Of a stretch of 64,000 bases of DNA, positions 1 through 8,220 are shown one piece after another (within the stretch, counting starts at the first letter, position 1; every line of letters starts with the position of its first letter). Both the position numbers and the translations under genes were made by a program. Under the pieces are notes generated by a model, which did not search any database, was not told the origin of the DNA, and worked only from the letters and a program-made list of their open reading frames with translations. This DNA is from CAWDMN01 sp963803155 (GTDB taxonomy: Bacteria; Acidobacteriota; Terriglobia; Versatilivoradales; Versatilivoraceae): the NCBI GenBank assembly GCA_963803155.1, contig CAWDMN010000032.1, positions 62,001-126,000 of the forward strand. Direction: 5' to 3'.

Positions 1-1
1 G

Positions 2-670
2 ATGGAGCTCACCTTGCGTTGGGCCTTACGTTCCAAAGCAGCGTATGAAGAAAGAAATGGGAAGTACCATTCCCACCGCCAATGGTTATTTGGAATCGGG
101 CAGGGGGGGATCTACCCCCAACTGCGACGCGAATGTATTGACCGGTTGATTGACATTGGCTTTCCCGGCTATGCCATTGGGGGACTTTCCGTGGGCGAGC
201 CAAAGCCCGCTATGTTTGAAATGGTTGGGTGCAGCACGGAGCGTTTGCCCGCGGATCGTCCGCGCTACTTGATGGGAGTCGGAACTCCGCTCGATCTGCT
301 GGAGGCAATTGCCTTAGGGATAGACATGTTCGATTGTGTCCTGCCGACCCGTAATGGGCGGAATGGCTGGCTTTTTACCCGCAACGGCCACATTGTAATC
401 AAAAATGCCAAATACGCTCGCGATTCTCGACCCTTGGATGAAAATTGCCGTTGCATGGTCTGCCGCACTTATTCACGCGCCTATTTGCGCCATCTTTTTC
501 AGGCCAACGAGATATTGGCATGCGTCTTGAACAGCTATCACAACCTTTACTTTTATCTTGACATGATTCGGGAAATTAGGGATGCTATCACGTCTTGCCG
601 GTTCTTAGATTACGCTCGCCTGTTCCGATCTAAGCACGAAATGGATAATGATGGGGTGTTGGCGGAGTAG
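2..670 (+). CDS. tgt: Queuine tRNA-ribosyltransferase, C-terminal part (5' end outside window)
   Basis: This enzyme exchanges guanine 34 of GUN-anticodon tRNAs for the queuosine precursor preQ1. The visible 222 residues cover the second half of the TIM barrel. They show GGLSVGEP at about residues 60-67 and the segment GIDMFDCVLPTRNGR, whose Asp (about residue 111) matches the catalytic nucleophile. The zinc site is Cys149, Cys151, Cys154 and His180. The family is normally about 370-380 residues, so roughly 150 N-terminal residues lie upstream of the window; the Met at base 2 is internal. The order tgt-yajC-secD-secF is widespread in bacteria and supports the call. The gene ends 183 bp before yajC. 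Confidence 0.96.
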   Translation: MELTLRWALRSKAAYEERNGKYHSHRQWLFGIGQGGIYPQLRRECIDRLIDIGFPGYAIGGLSVGEPKPAMFEMVGCSTERLPADRPRYLMGVGTPLDLLEAIALGIDMFDCVLPTRNGRNGWLFTRNGHIVIKNAKYARDSRPLDENCRCMVCRTYSRAYLRHLFQANEILACVLNSYHNLYFYLDMIREIRDAITSCRFLDYARLFRSKHEMDNDGVLAE

Positions 671-853
671 TATGCCATGACGGAAATATAGATTAGGGAA
701 GATTTAGGCCGAGTCTTGCCCAGCTAGGCAACCACAGTATCGATGCATCATTCATTTAAATCCTCGAAGCAAAATCGCAGAGCCGGCCATTGGCATTTGT
801 CCATATTATCCAGACCATATAAATTTGGGTCGCCGTTTTTGGAGGCACTTTAA

Positions 854-1150
854 ATGTCATTCCTGGCGCTTTTAGCCCAAGGACAAACCAATCCATTGGT
901 TAGCCTTTTCCCCTTAATTCTGATTGGTGTTGTCTTTTATTTTATTGTCTTTCTCCCTCAACGCAAGCGGCAGCGGGCATTGCAGGACATGCTGAACCAT
1001 TTAAAAAATGGCGACAAAGTCATTACTTCTGGCGGCATTTATGGCGTGGTCGCCGGGATTAAGGACGACCTAATTCAATTGCGCGTGGCGCAACAAGTGA
1101 CGATTGAGATTTCCAAAAACGCCATTGTTGCCAAACAGACGGAACAATAG
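854..1150 (+). CDS. yajC: Preprotein translocase accessory subunit YajC
   Basis: YajC is a small inner-membrane partner of SecDF in the Sec translocon. The 98-residue product has one hydrophobic segment (about residues 15-38, containing PLILIGVVFYFIVFLPQRKR). It is followed by a basic cytoplasmic tail with the family signature of a conserved Gly-Asp-Lys-Val-Ile-Thr-Ser-Gly-Gly-Ile stretch. Length and topology match the family. The start is well supported by a GGAGG ribosome-binding site 8 bases upstream. It sits between tgt and secD, the classical arrangement. Confidence 0.96.
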   Translation: MSFLALLAQGQTNPLVSLFPLILIGVVFYFIVFLPQRKRQRALQDMLNHLKNGDKVITSGGIYGVVAGIKDDLIQLRVAQQVTIEISKNAIVAKQTEQ

Positions 1151-1400
1151 AGAGTGAAACCGGCCAGAACCTCCCGTCCTACCTGATTTGGGAAGAACGG
1201 AATTAATCAAGAGAGTCCGGTTTTTTTTAAGCCAAAAAGAGAGATGAAACGGATCGGAGTCTTTATCCGCTAAAGGCAGAGAGCGGTGTTAAGATCGGAT
1301 TACGATTTCTCCGCAATTAAGTCAACTCGCGGTAGATAACATTCAGATTAAACCTTTAAGAAATTCTTCTCAAGGATATCAGTGTTGAGGTTGTGAGGTC

Positions 1401-3002
1401 ATGTACAAGAATCTGCGTTGGAAGCTTCTTTCGATTGTCCTTCTTACCATCCTCTGCATTCTCGGCGTCACCGGGGTGCCTCCTTCGATTACAAACATGA
1501 AACAACGAATTCATTTGGGATTGGATCTCAAGGGGGGAACCCACCTGATTCTTCAAGTGGTGACCGATGATGCCATTAATGTGGAGACGGATCAGGCCAT
1601 CGAAAGGATCAAGGAAGGATTGCGCAGCCGACAAGTTGCTTTCGGCGAAGTTCGCAAGCGGGATGTGCGGCACATCGAAATTCGGGAAGTCGATTCGGCG
1701 AAAACTTCGGAATTAAGAGCCATGCTGGATGAGGAATTGCGTGACTGGGATCGCTCATCCATGGCGGAAGCGCCCAATTCGACTCTTTTGACGATCAAAC
1801 CTCTGGTGGAACAATCCCTGCGCACACAATCGGTGCAACAGGCGATTCAAACCATCCGCAATCGTGTGGATCAGCTTGGCGTATCGGAGCCGGTCATTCA
1901 GGAACATGGAGTAACCAGCGAATACACCATCCTGGTGCAGTTGCCTGGTGTGGATGATCCCGGCCGCGTCAGAGAAATCATTAGTTCCACGGCCATGTTG
2001 GAGTTGAAGCTCGTGGAAAATGGGGATGGACCCTTTAGCACACGGGAATCCGCGGTGGCGCAATATAATGGACAAATACCCGACAGCAAGGAATTATTGC
2101 CGTCCGTTCGAAAAGCGGGCTCTAGCTCAGATGCGGAACAGGGTTGGTATTTCGTCAGCAAAGTAGCATCCATTACTGGGCGGGATCTGCGGGCAGCCCG
2201 GCCCACTCAGGATGAATTTGGCAAACCGGCGGTCAGTTTTACCTTGAACACGGATGGCGCCAATCGGTTTGAGCGGGTCACGGAATCCAATATGGGCAAA
2301 AAGCTTGCTATTGTTTTGGATGGCAAAATCCAATCTGCCCCCGTAATTCAGGGCCGGATCCGCGACTCGGGACAAATCACCGGAAGCTTCACTCAGGAGC
2401 AGGCGGATGACTTGGCCTTGGTGTTGCGTTCCGGCGCGCTGCCCGCTTCCATGGTCACGCAGGAAGAGAGGACCGTCGGGCCTTCCCTCGGATATGACTC
2501 CATTCAAAAAGGGGTGATGGCCTCCATCATCGGGCTGGCGGCGGTGATCATTTTCATGTTGATTTATTATCGTTTCTCTGGCATCAATGCCGTTGTCGCC
2601 CTTATTCTCAACTTGGTGATCATGGTGGCCATGCTGGCGTATTTGAAAGCTACCTTGACCCTTCCAGGGATTGCCGGTGTGTTGCTTTTAATTGGTATGG
2701 CCGTCGACTCCAATGTGCTGATTTTTGAGCGGATCCGGGAAGAATTGTGGGGGAAAAGGGCGGTCGTGGCCGCAGTCAATACGGGCTTCGAAAAAGCTTT
2801 TGTCACAATCATAGACACCCATGTGACCACCATGGTCTCGATCATGTTCCTTTTTATCTTTGGCACCGGTCCAGTCAAAGGGTTCGCCGTGGTTCTCTTC
2901 TGGGGTTTACTGGCTAATCTTTTCACCTCGGTGTTTGTATCCAAAACATTATTTGAGTTGCTGTTTAGCAGGAATCCAAGAACGGAAAAATTGAGCATTT
3001 GA
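1401..3002 (+). CDS. secD: Protein translocase subunit SecD
   Basis: SecD works with SecF as a proton-driven RND-type pump that pulls secreted proteins out of the Sec channel on the periplasmic side. The 533-residue protein has an N-terminal transmembrane helix, the start of the periplasmic domain with LGLDLKGGTHLILQV, a large P1 domain, and five further membrane helices in the last 180 residues. The RND core motif GMAVDSNVLIFERIREEL is intact and includes the conserved Asp. Length is usual for a separate SecD. The 181-bp gap to secF is longer than normal for this pair and is AT-rich, but I see no credible gene in it. Confidence 0.97.
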   Translation: MYKNLRWKLLSIVLLTILCILGVTGVPPSITNMKQRIHLGLDLKGGTHLILQVVTDDAINVETDQAIERIKEGLRSRQVAFGEVRKRDVRHIEIREVDSAKTSELRAMLDEELRDWDRSSMAEAPNSTLLTIKPLVEQSLRTQSVQQAIQTIRNRVDQLGVSEPVIQEHGVTSEYTILVQLPGVDDPGRVREIISSTAMLELKLVENGDGPFSTRESAVAQYNGQIPDSKELLPSVRKAGSSSDAEQGWYFVSKVASITGRDLRAARPTQDEFGKPAVSFTLNTDGANRFERVTESNMGKKLAIVLDGKIQSAPVIQGRIRDSGQITGSFTQEQADDLALVLRSGALPASMVTQEERTVGPSLGYDSIQKGVMASIIGLAAVIIFMLIYYRFSGINAVVALILNLVIMVAMLAYLKATLTLPGIAGVLLLIGMAVDSNVLIFERIREELWGKRAVVAAVNTGFEKAFVTIIDTHVTTMVSIMFLFIFGTGPVKGFAVVLFWGLLANLFTSVFVSKTLFELLFSRNPRTEKLSI

Positions 3003-3183
3003 GCCAGGTAATTCCCCAGTTTTTTTTAGCAGGGAAAATTTATCCAAAAATTTCGCTGTTTTTGAGAATATTCGGAAAAAAATATAAATTGTCGGGAACT
3101 TTTTCTGCTTGTGATTGTCTAAACCATAAGCATAATAGTAGAAGCTTTTTCCCGGCGTTCAGGAAGAAGGAGATTTTTAGAAA

Positions 3184-4380
3184 ATGCGCCTGCTTCATAG
3201 CGTTAATGTGGATTGGATTGGGAAAAAGTGGATTTATATCGGGCTCTCTGGTTCCTTGTTTATCTTAAGCCTATTTTTATTAGCTGGAAAAGGTCTTCGC
3301 TACGGGATTGATTTCCGTGGCGGCACCATGGTTTACGTCAAATTTAAGAACCCGCCCCAGTTGGAGGAGATTCGTTCGGCTTTGCGACAGAAAGGACTGG
3401 GTGAGAGTTCCATCCAGCAGTTTGGGCCAGCGGGCGATAACCAAGTGATCATTAGCTTGGAGAAGAAAGACGACCAAGGAGGGGGCGACCGGGAGGTTGG
3501 ACGCCAGACGATTCAGGAAACGCTAGGGATTAGTGTTAAACAGACAGCCGCGCAGGAAGGCGGAAAGACGGATCTAAATAGTGTGGGGTCTGCTCGATTG
3601 GAGAGTGCTTTGAGCGGTGTCCCTGGATTAGGTACCTCCCTGCAAAGAAGCGGCGATTCTGTCCAGAAATTAGCCCAAAGCATCGTGGATTACCGCACCA
3701 GCCATGGCGGATTGTTTAGAAGCCTGGAGGAACTGAAGGGAATTCATCCGGTGCTGAATGATAATGTTTTGAATCAGCTGAAAAACATCTTCTTCGCGGG
3801 AGAGTTTGCCATCATCAACACTGAAATGGTAGGCGCCAAGGTTGGATCGGCATTGCGTTGGCAGGCCATCAAAGCTACCCTTTATGCACTGTTGGGCATG
3901 TTGGTCTATATCGCCTGGCGCTTCAAAGGGACGATCTATGGCGCCGCGGCGGTGATAGCCGTCTTTCACGACACTATCATTACCCTGGGCTTTTTCATTA
4001 TCTTTAACAAAGAAATTTCGCTGACGGTAATTGCGGCGCTCTTGACACTGGTTGGGTATTCGATGAATGATACCATTGTCGTCTTTGACCGGATTCGGGA
4101 AAATTTGAAATTGTTGCGCCGCGAATCATTAACCTCTATTATTAATAAGAGCATTAACCAAACGCTAAGCCGCACCATCCTAACTTCTGGATTGACATTC
4201 ATCACGGTTCTTTCTCTTTTCATTTTTGGAGGCGAGGTAATTAACGGGTTTGCCTTCGCCATGGTTATTGGAATTGTAATTGGGACTTACTCATCCATTG
4301 CCGTGGCTAGCCCTTTGATTGTCCTGTGGTATGACTTAGTTGAGAAGCGTAAGAAAGCATCCCGCCCCCAAACTGCATAG
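3184..4380 (+). CDS. secF: Protein translocase subunit SecF with a helix-hairpin-helix-like insert
   Basis: SecF partners SecD in the proton-powered Sec pump. The 398-residue product has an N-terminal helix, the FRGGTMVYVKF motif of the periplasmic head, and five C-terminal helices. The signature VGYSMNDTIVVFDRIREN is intact. It is longer than a typical SecF of about 300-320 residues. The extra length is a periplasmic insert at about residues 115-206, which contains DLNSVGSARLE and SIVDYRTSHGGLFRSLEEL. This pattern resembles the helix-hairpin-helix fold of ComEA/GspK-type proteins. A GAAGGAG ribosome-binding site precedes the ATG. The SecF call is secure; the nature of the insert is my inference. 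Confidence 0.95.
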   Translation: MRLLHSVNVDWIGKKWIYIGLSGSLFILSLFLLAGKGLRYGIDFRGGTMVYVKFKNPPQLEEIRSALRQKGLGESSIQQFGPAGDNQVIISLEKKDDQGGGDREVGRQTIQETLGISVKQTAAQEGGKTDLNSVGSARLESALSGVPGLGTSLQRSGDSVQKLAQSIVDYRTSHGGLFRSLEELKGIHPVLNDNVLNQLKNIFFAGEFAIINTEMVGAKVGSALRWQAIKATLYALLGMLVYIAWRFKGTIYGAAAVIAVFHDTIITLGFFIIFNKEISLTVIAALLTLVGYSMNDTIVVFDRIRENLKLLRRESLTSIINKSINQTLSRTILTSGLTFITVLSLFIFGGEVINGFAFAMVIGIVIGTYSSIAVASPLIVLWYDLVEKRKKASRPQTA

Positions 4381-4544
4381 AAGCCGCGGCCGTTTTTTTT
4401 GATTGAGATTTTAGTCTTTCGGCCCGATGTCGCGAAAAGCCTGGAGCAGGAATGCCTGTCCAGGCAGTTCCTGAATTTGGGAGCATGAATTAGTAAACCG
4501 GTAGTCAGATTAACTTTTATTCACAGGAGAAGGGAGGTCTAACA

Positions 4545-5309
4545 GTGTTTGACCAGTTGATTGAGTCAACCGGAAAGCACCAAAAGACCAAGAAGCCTCT
4601 CACATTCACGATTTCCATCATCGTGCATGTAGTGGTCGTCGTGGTCCTCATCATCATTCCACTTTTGTTCCCCGAAACCCTCTCCGGCCAGTTGTCGGCG
4701 TTAACCGCGCTTATTGCGCCGCCGCCGCCACCGCCGCCGGCGCCGCCCCCGCCCCCGCCCACAGCGGTCATCAAGGTCCAAAGAGTTCAAGTGGATGATG
4801 GTCAATTCCGTGCCCCGGTAGAAATTCCGAAGGAAATTGCCAAAATCGTAGATGAAGGTCCGCCGCCCGATTCCAACGTCGGTGGGGTGGTGGGAGGAGT
4901 CCCCGGAGGAGTTCCGGGCGGAACGGTGGGAGGAGTTTTGGGAGGCGTCATTGGTGGCGCCAACACCATGGTTGCACCGCCGCCACCCCCGCCGCCGCCG
5001 GAAGCTCCCAAACCGCCGCAACGGATCCGGGTCGGTGGAAATGTGCAACAGGCCAACCTGGTGCGCCAGGTGAAGCCCCCTTATCCGCCGTTAGCTCGGC
5101 AGGCCCGCATTCAGGGTGCTGTCATTCTGGAAGCCGTCATCAACCGTCAAGGTGGTGTCGAGCAATTGCGGGTGGTCAGTGGCCATCCCTTGCTGGTACA
5201 AGCAGCCATGGATGCCGTGCGTCAATGGAAGTATCGCCCCACTCTCCTCAATGGAGAACCGGTGGAGGTGGTGACTACAATTACCGTGAACTTTAATTTG
5301 AGTGGATGA
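4545..5309 (+). CDS. tonB: TonB energy-transducer protein
   Basis: TonB transmits proton-motive force from ExbB/ExbD to outer-membrane receptors. The 254-residue product has the expected layout. A cytoplasmic start and one membrane helix (about residues 21-43) are followed by two proline runs, with a glycine-valine rich spacer of repeated VGGVxGG units between them. The C-terminal TonB domain (about residues 170-254) contains VKPPYPPLARQARIQGAVIL and RQWKYRPTLLNGEPVEV. The start is GTG, supported by a GGGAGGT ribosome-binding site 8 bases upstream. It heads the tonB-exbB-exbD-exbD operon. Two separate proline hinges around a glycine spacer are unusual but plausible for a periplasm-spanning linker. 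Confidence 0.93.
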   Translation: MFDQLIESTGKHQKTKKPLTFTISIIVHVVVVVVLIIIPLLFPETLSGQLSALTALIAPPPPPPPAPPPPPPTAVIKVQRVQVDDGQFRAPVEIPKEIAKIVDEGPPPDSNVGGVVGGVPGGVPGGTVGGVLGGVIGGANTMVAPPPPPPPPEAPKPPQRIRVGGNVQQANLVRQVKPPYPPLARQARIQGAVILEAVINRQGGVEQLRVVSGHPLLVQAAMDAVRQWKYRPTLLNGEPVEVVTTITVNFNLSG

Positions 5310-5452
5310 TATTCCCAGGGCTCGAAGGAGCATTCCGGGATGGAACCACGTCCGGGGAAGCTTCAGCCTTGGCTGATGAAAATTGCTGGAGTGTAGTAAT
5401 CCATTCCCGACTTTTTTAAACTGAAAATTAAAATGAGGAGGATTATTTCCCA

Positions 5453-6178
5453 ATGCTTTTGCTTAAGTTGAATTTGCTTGCCATCACTTTGTTGCAAGGC
5501 GAAGTTTCTTTCGACCTCCGCTCTATGTGGAACCAGTCTGGTAACGCGGCCAAGGGTGTGATCATCGTGCTTGGTATCATGTCCGCGTGGTCTATCGGTA
5601 TTTTTATTGATCGCCTGCTGGCCTTTACGGCCGCGAAGAAACAATCCCGCGAGTTTGCCCCTCTGGTTGCCGGTTGTTTGAAGGAAGGGAAGATTGATGA
5701 AGCCATCAGTGTTTCCGAACAGAACAAGAAAAGCCACCTGGCCAAAGTGGTGGTCGCTGGTTTACAGGAATTTCAAGCCCATCAAGCCAGCAAGGAAATT
5801 CCGGGGGAAGTGATCGAGGCTTCCAAGCGCGCCTTGGAGCGTGCCACGGCCATCACCTCCGCTGAATTAAAACGCGGCATCGCCTCGTTGGCCACCATCG
5901 GTTCCACTGCCCCGTTCGTCGGACTATTCGGCACTGTGGTCGGAATCATCAACGCATTCCAAGGCATGTCTTCCGAGAAAACCACCGGTTTGACAGCTGT
6001 GGCGGGCGGTATCTCTGAAGCCCTGATCACCACTGCTTTCGGTCTGGCCGTGGCCGTGCCTGCCGTGTGGTTCTACAACTATTTCAACACCAAAATGGAA
6101 GCCTTCACGGTGGAAATGAACAACTCTTCCTCTGAGTTGATCGACTATTTCCTGAAGAGAAAAGGGAGCAATAAATAA
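5453..6178 (+). CDS. exbB: MotA/TolQ/ExbB proton channel family protein
   Basis: ExbB forms the pentameric proton channel that energises TonB. The 241-residue protein has a membrane helix near residues 35-55 and a cytoplasmic loop. Two further helices follow; the first contains the conserved stretch ATIGSTAPFVGLFGTVVGII and the next AFGLAVAVPAVWFYNYF. These two segments are the hallmark of the MotA/TolQ/ExbB domain. An AGGAGG ribosome-binding site lies upstream of the ATG. It lies between tonB and two exbD genes, so ExbB is preferred over TolQ. Only 2 bp separate it from the first exbD. Confidence 0.94.
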   Translation: MLLLKLNLLAITLLQGEVSFDLRSMWNQSGNAAKGVIIVLGIMSAWSIGIFIDRLLAFTAAKKQSREFAPLVAGCLKEGKIDEAISVSEQNKKSHLAKVVVAGLQEFQAHQASKEIPGEVIEASKRALERATAITSAELKRGIASLATIGSTAPFVGLFGTVVGIINAFQGMSSEKTTGLTAVAGGISEALITTAFGLAVAVPAVWFYNYFNTKMEAFTVEMNNSSSELIDYFLKRKGSNK

Positions 6179-6180
6179 CC

Positions 6181-6621
6181 ATGAGCATGTCAGTGGAAAC
6201 TGGTAGTGGCAGTGGCGCAATTGCCGACATCAATGTCACCCCGATGGTGGACATTATGTTGGTGTTGTTGATCATCTTTATGGTGGTCACCCCCATGTTG
6301 CAGAAAGGGGTCAGCGTGGACTTGGCCAAAACCCGGAATCCCCGTGAAATGCGGGACGCTGACAAGGATGACGCCACTGTCGTGGCAGTCACTCGCGATG
6401 GCAAAATCTTCCTTGGTTCCACCAAACTCGAAAAAAGCGACCTTGCTTCCAAAGTGAAAGACTCTTTGGCCGACAAGGTTGACAAGACCGTCTATATCAA
6501 AAGTGACCGACGTGCCAAATATGGTGACGTAGTGGATGTCGTCGATATTGTTCGCACAAATGGCGTGGATACGCTCGGCCTGATCACAGATAGAATTCAG
6601 GAACACTCCACGGCTGAATAA
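6181..6621 (+). CDS. exbD: ExbD/TolR family biopolymer transport protein, copy 1
   Basis: ExbD sits inside the ExbB pore and couples proton flow to TonB. The 146-residue protein has a short cytoplasmic N-terminus, then INVTPMVDIMLVLLIIFMVV. In that segment the conserved Asp in the single membrane helix (MVDIML) is the proton-carrying residue. A periplasmic domain of about 95 residues follows and ends with a VDTLGLITD motif. It follows exbB after 2 bp and precedes a second exbD by 20 bp. Paired exbD genes are common in Gram-negative bacteria and may form hetero-oligomers. Confidence 0.94.
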   Translation: MSMSVETGSGSGAIADINVTPMVDIMLVLLIIFMVVTPMLQKGVSVDLAKTRNPREMRDADKDDATVVAVTRDGKIFLGSTKLEKSDLASKVKDSLADKVDKTVYIKSDRRAKYGDVVDVVDIVRTNGVDTLGLITDRIQEHSTAE

Positions 6622-6641
6622 TCAAAATTGGAGGTACTCTC

Positions 6642-7070
6642 ATGGCGATGGACGTTGGGGCTAAAGGTCCTAAATCCGACATCAACGTTACCCCTCTCAT
6701 CGATGTTTTGCTGGTGCTGATCATCATCTTTATGGTTATCACCCCTCTGATCCCAAAAGGTTTGGATGCTGCCGTTCCGCAGCCTCCTCCTCCGGGAGCA
6801 CCACCCCCTCCCCCCGATGCTCTGAATAAAACCATCGTGGTTTCGATTGATCAACAGGAGAACCTGCAAATCAATACGACACCTTGCGCCAAGGCGGATC
6901 TCGGCACGCGTCTGGCGGATATTTTCAAAACGCGCAACGAGAAAAGCATGTTTGTTCAGGGGGACGTCAACCTCGAATTTTCCAAAGTGATCGAGGTCAT
7001 TGATATTTCCAAGGGGGCCGGAGTAGATAAAATCGGCTTGATCACTGAAAAGGTCCAAGCTGGAAAATAG
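6642..7070 (+). CDS. exbD: ExbD/TolR family biopolymer transport protein, copy 2
   Basis: This second ExbD paralogue (142 residues) has the intact membrane segment INVTPLIDVLLVLIIIFMVI with the key Asp. It differs from copy 1 by a proline-rich linker (about residues 47-62, PQPPPPGAPPPPP) directly after the helix, which would extend its periplasmic domain further from the membrane. The C-terminus carries the same VDKIGLITE ending. A TTGGAGGT ribosome-binding site precedes the ATG. It is the last gene of the tonB operon before a hairpin. Confidence 0.93.
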   Translation: MAMDVGAKGPKSDINVTPLIDVLLVLIIIFMVITPLIPKGLDAAVPQPPPPGAPPPPPDALNKTIVVSIDQQENLQINTTPCAKADLGTRLADIFKTRNEKSMFVQGDVNLEFSKVIEVIDISKGAGVDKIGLITEKVQAGK

Positions 7071-7087
7071 GCAGTTTCTGATGCTCG

Positions 7088-7131
7088 GGCTGGCCGGGAA
7101 CCATGACGGTTGCTGCCAGCCTGCTATTTTT
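7088..7131 (+). terminator. Probable terminator after the tonB-exbBDD operon
   Basis: The inverted repeat GGCTGGC (7088-7094) and GCCAGCC (7115-7121) is followed by TGCTATTTTT. The 20-base loop and the interrupted T run make it a moderate intrinsic terminator. Its position 18 bp after the second exbD stop fits. Confidence 0.5.
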
Positions 7132-7244
7132 AGGCTTTTCCCCCCGGGTATTGCCTTGGGTTTGACTTCCCGCGGCGAGCCGGACTCGGGATGCGCCCAA
7201 TTTTCAGCAGCCTGATCGAAAAATCTGGTCTGTGGAGGAACTCA

Positions 7245-8093
7245 ATGAAGTTCAGTAACAAATTCATCTCAGGGCTCATAGCGCTCCTCCTTGTGAGTAC
7301 TCTTGCCTGGCTGCAACTTTCTCAAAGCACGGGATGAGTTGAACAAGGGAATCCGGTCGGTAAAGGATGCCAAGTACGAGACGGCTATCGAGCACTTCAA
7401 GCAGTCGATTGCATTGGATCCCAACAACGACAATGCCTATCTCTATTTGGCATTTGGTTATGCCTCTCTTTATGTTCCAGGTGGCGATTCCCCTGAAAAC
7501 AAGGCGATTGGCGAGCAGGCGATCAAGGCCTATGAAACCGTTTTAAATCGCACTCCCAAGAGCGCGGATTCAGCCAGAGGGATTGCTGGAATTTACTTCA
7601 ACATGAAGGAATTCGAGAAATCCAAGGAGTTTCACAAGAAAGTGGCGGAGCTGCAACCCAACGATCCCATCGCTTATTACAGCATAGGAAATATCAACTG
7701 GTGGCTCCTCTTTATTCACAGGGACTACGCTCCCGAAAAGAAATTGGAACTGATCAAGGAAGGGCTGGAGACTCTGAATAAGGCCACTTCTCTGGATCCG
7801 AATTATGCCGATGCTTACTTTTACGTCAACCTGTTGCACCGGCAGGAAGCGCAGGTTGTGTTGGAAGAGTTTATAGCAAAAAATCCCAAAATGAAGGACA
7901 GGTTTGGTTCTCCGGTGGATGCTTCTTCCCCCTCGTGGAACCGGTTGCCAAGAAACTTCTGCCTGCCGATAGCTACTCGCAGTTCAAGAGTTATCTGAAT
8001 GAGGCGGAAAAAAATTGGCAGAAGGCCATGGATCTGCGAAAGGCTAACGAGGAAAAGGCCGCTGCTAAAGGCGTTGTTGAAGCAGGGAAGTAA
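7245..8093 (+). pseudogene. TPR lipoprotein disrupted by two compensating frameshifts
   Basis: This is a tetratricopeptide repeat protein, probably an outer-membrane or periplasmic lipoprotein. An ATG at 7245 with a GTGGAGG ribosome-binding site opens a signal peptide ending LLVSTLA. Removing one T at 7308 restores the lipobox LAGC and runs straight into NFLKARDELNKGI and several TPR units (for example AIEHFKQSIALDPNNDNAYLYL). Around 7900-7925 the frame shifts back, giving a natural C-terminus containing VEPVAKKLLPADSYSQFKSY and ending at the TAA at 8091. Start and stop are in the same frame, so one extra base is balanced by one missing base. Read without correction, only the middle 231 residues appear open. 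It may be a real pseudogene or a pair of sequencing errors. It lies between the tonB operon and rsh. Confidence 0.8.
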
Positions 8094-8110
8094 AATTCCC
8101 CAATCTTTAA

Positions 8111-8150
8111 AAAAGCCTCTTGGAGAGTTTCTCCAAGAGGCTTTTTTTTT
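8111..8150 (+). terminator. Strong intrinsic terminator
   Basis: A perfect 16-bp stem, AAAAGCCTCTTGGAGA (8111-8126) paired with 8130-8145, has a 3-base loop and runs into nine T residues. It closes the TPR lipoprotein transcript 17 bp after its stop codon. The flanking A run would let it act on both strands. Confidence 0.93.
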
Positions 8151-8220
8151 AGACTGCCTTTTTGTCTGATCGCTTCCCGAGATGCAACGATCCGATTCTA
8201 TTTCGGCTATAATACCAACT

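Noticed and set aside
1158..1230. AAACCGG ... CCGGTTTTTTTT after yajC as a terminator
   Set aside because: The loop would be about 55 bases, too long for an intrinsic terminator, and the gene order argues for read-through to secD.
2999..3268. A small plus-strand frame between secD and secF
   Set aside because: It overlaps secF in another frame and has no ribosome-binding site or conserved look.
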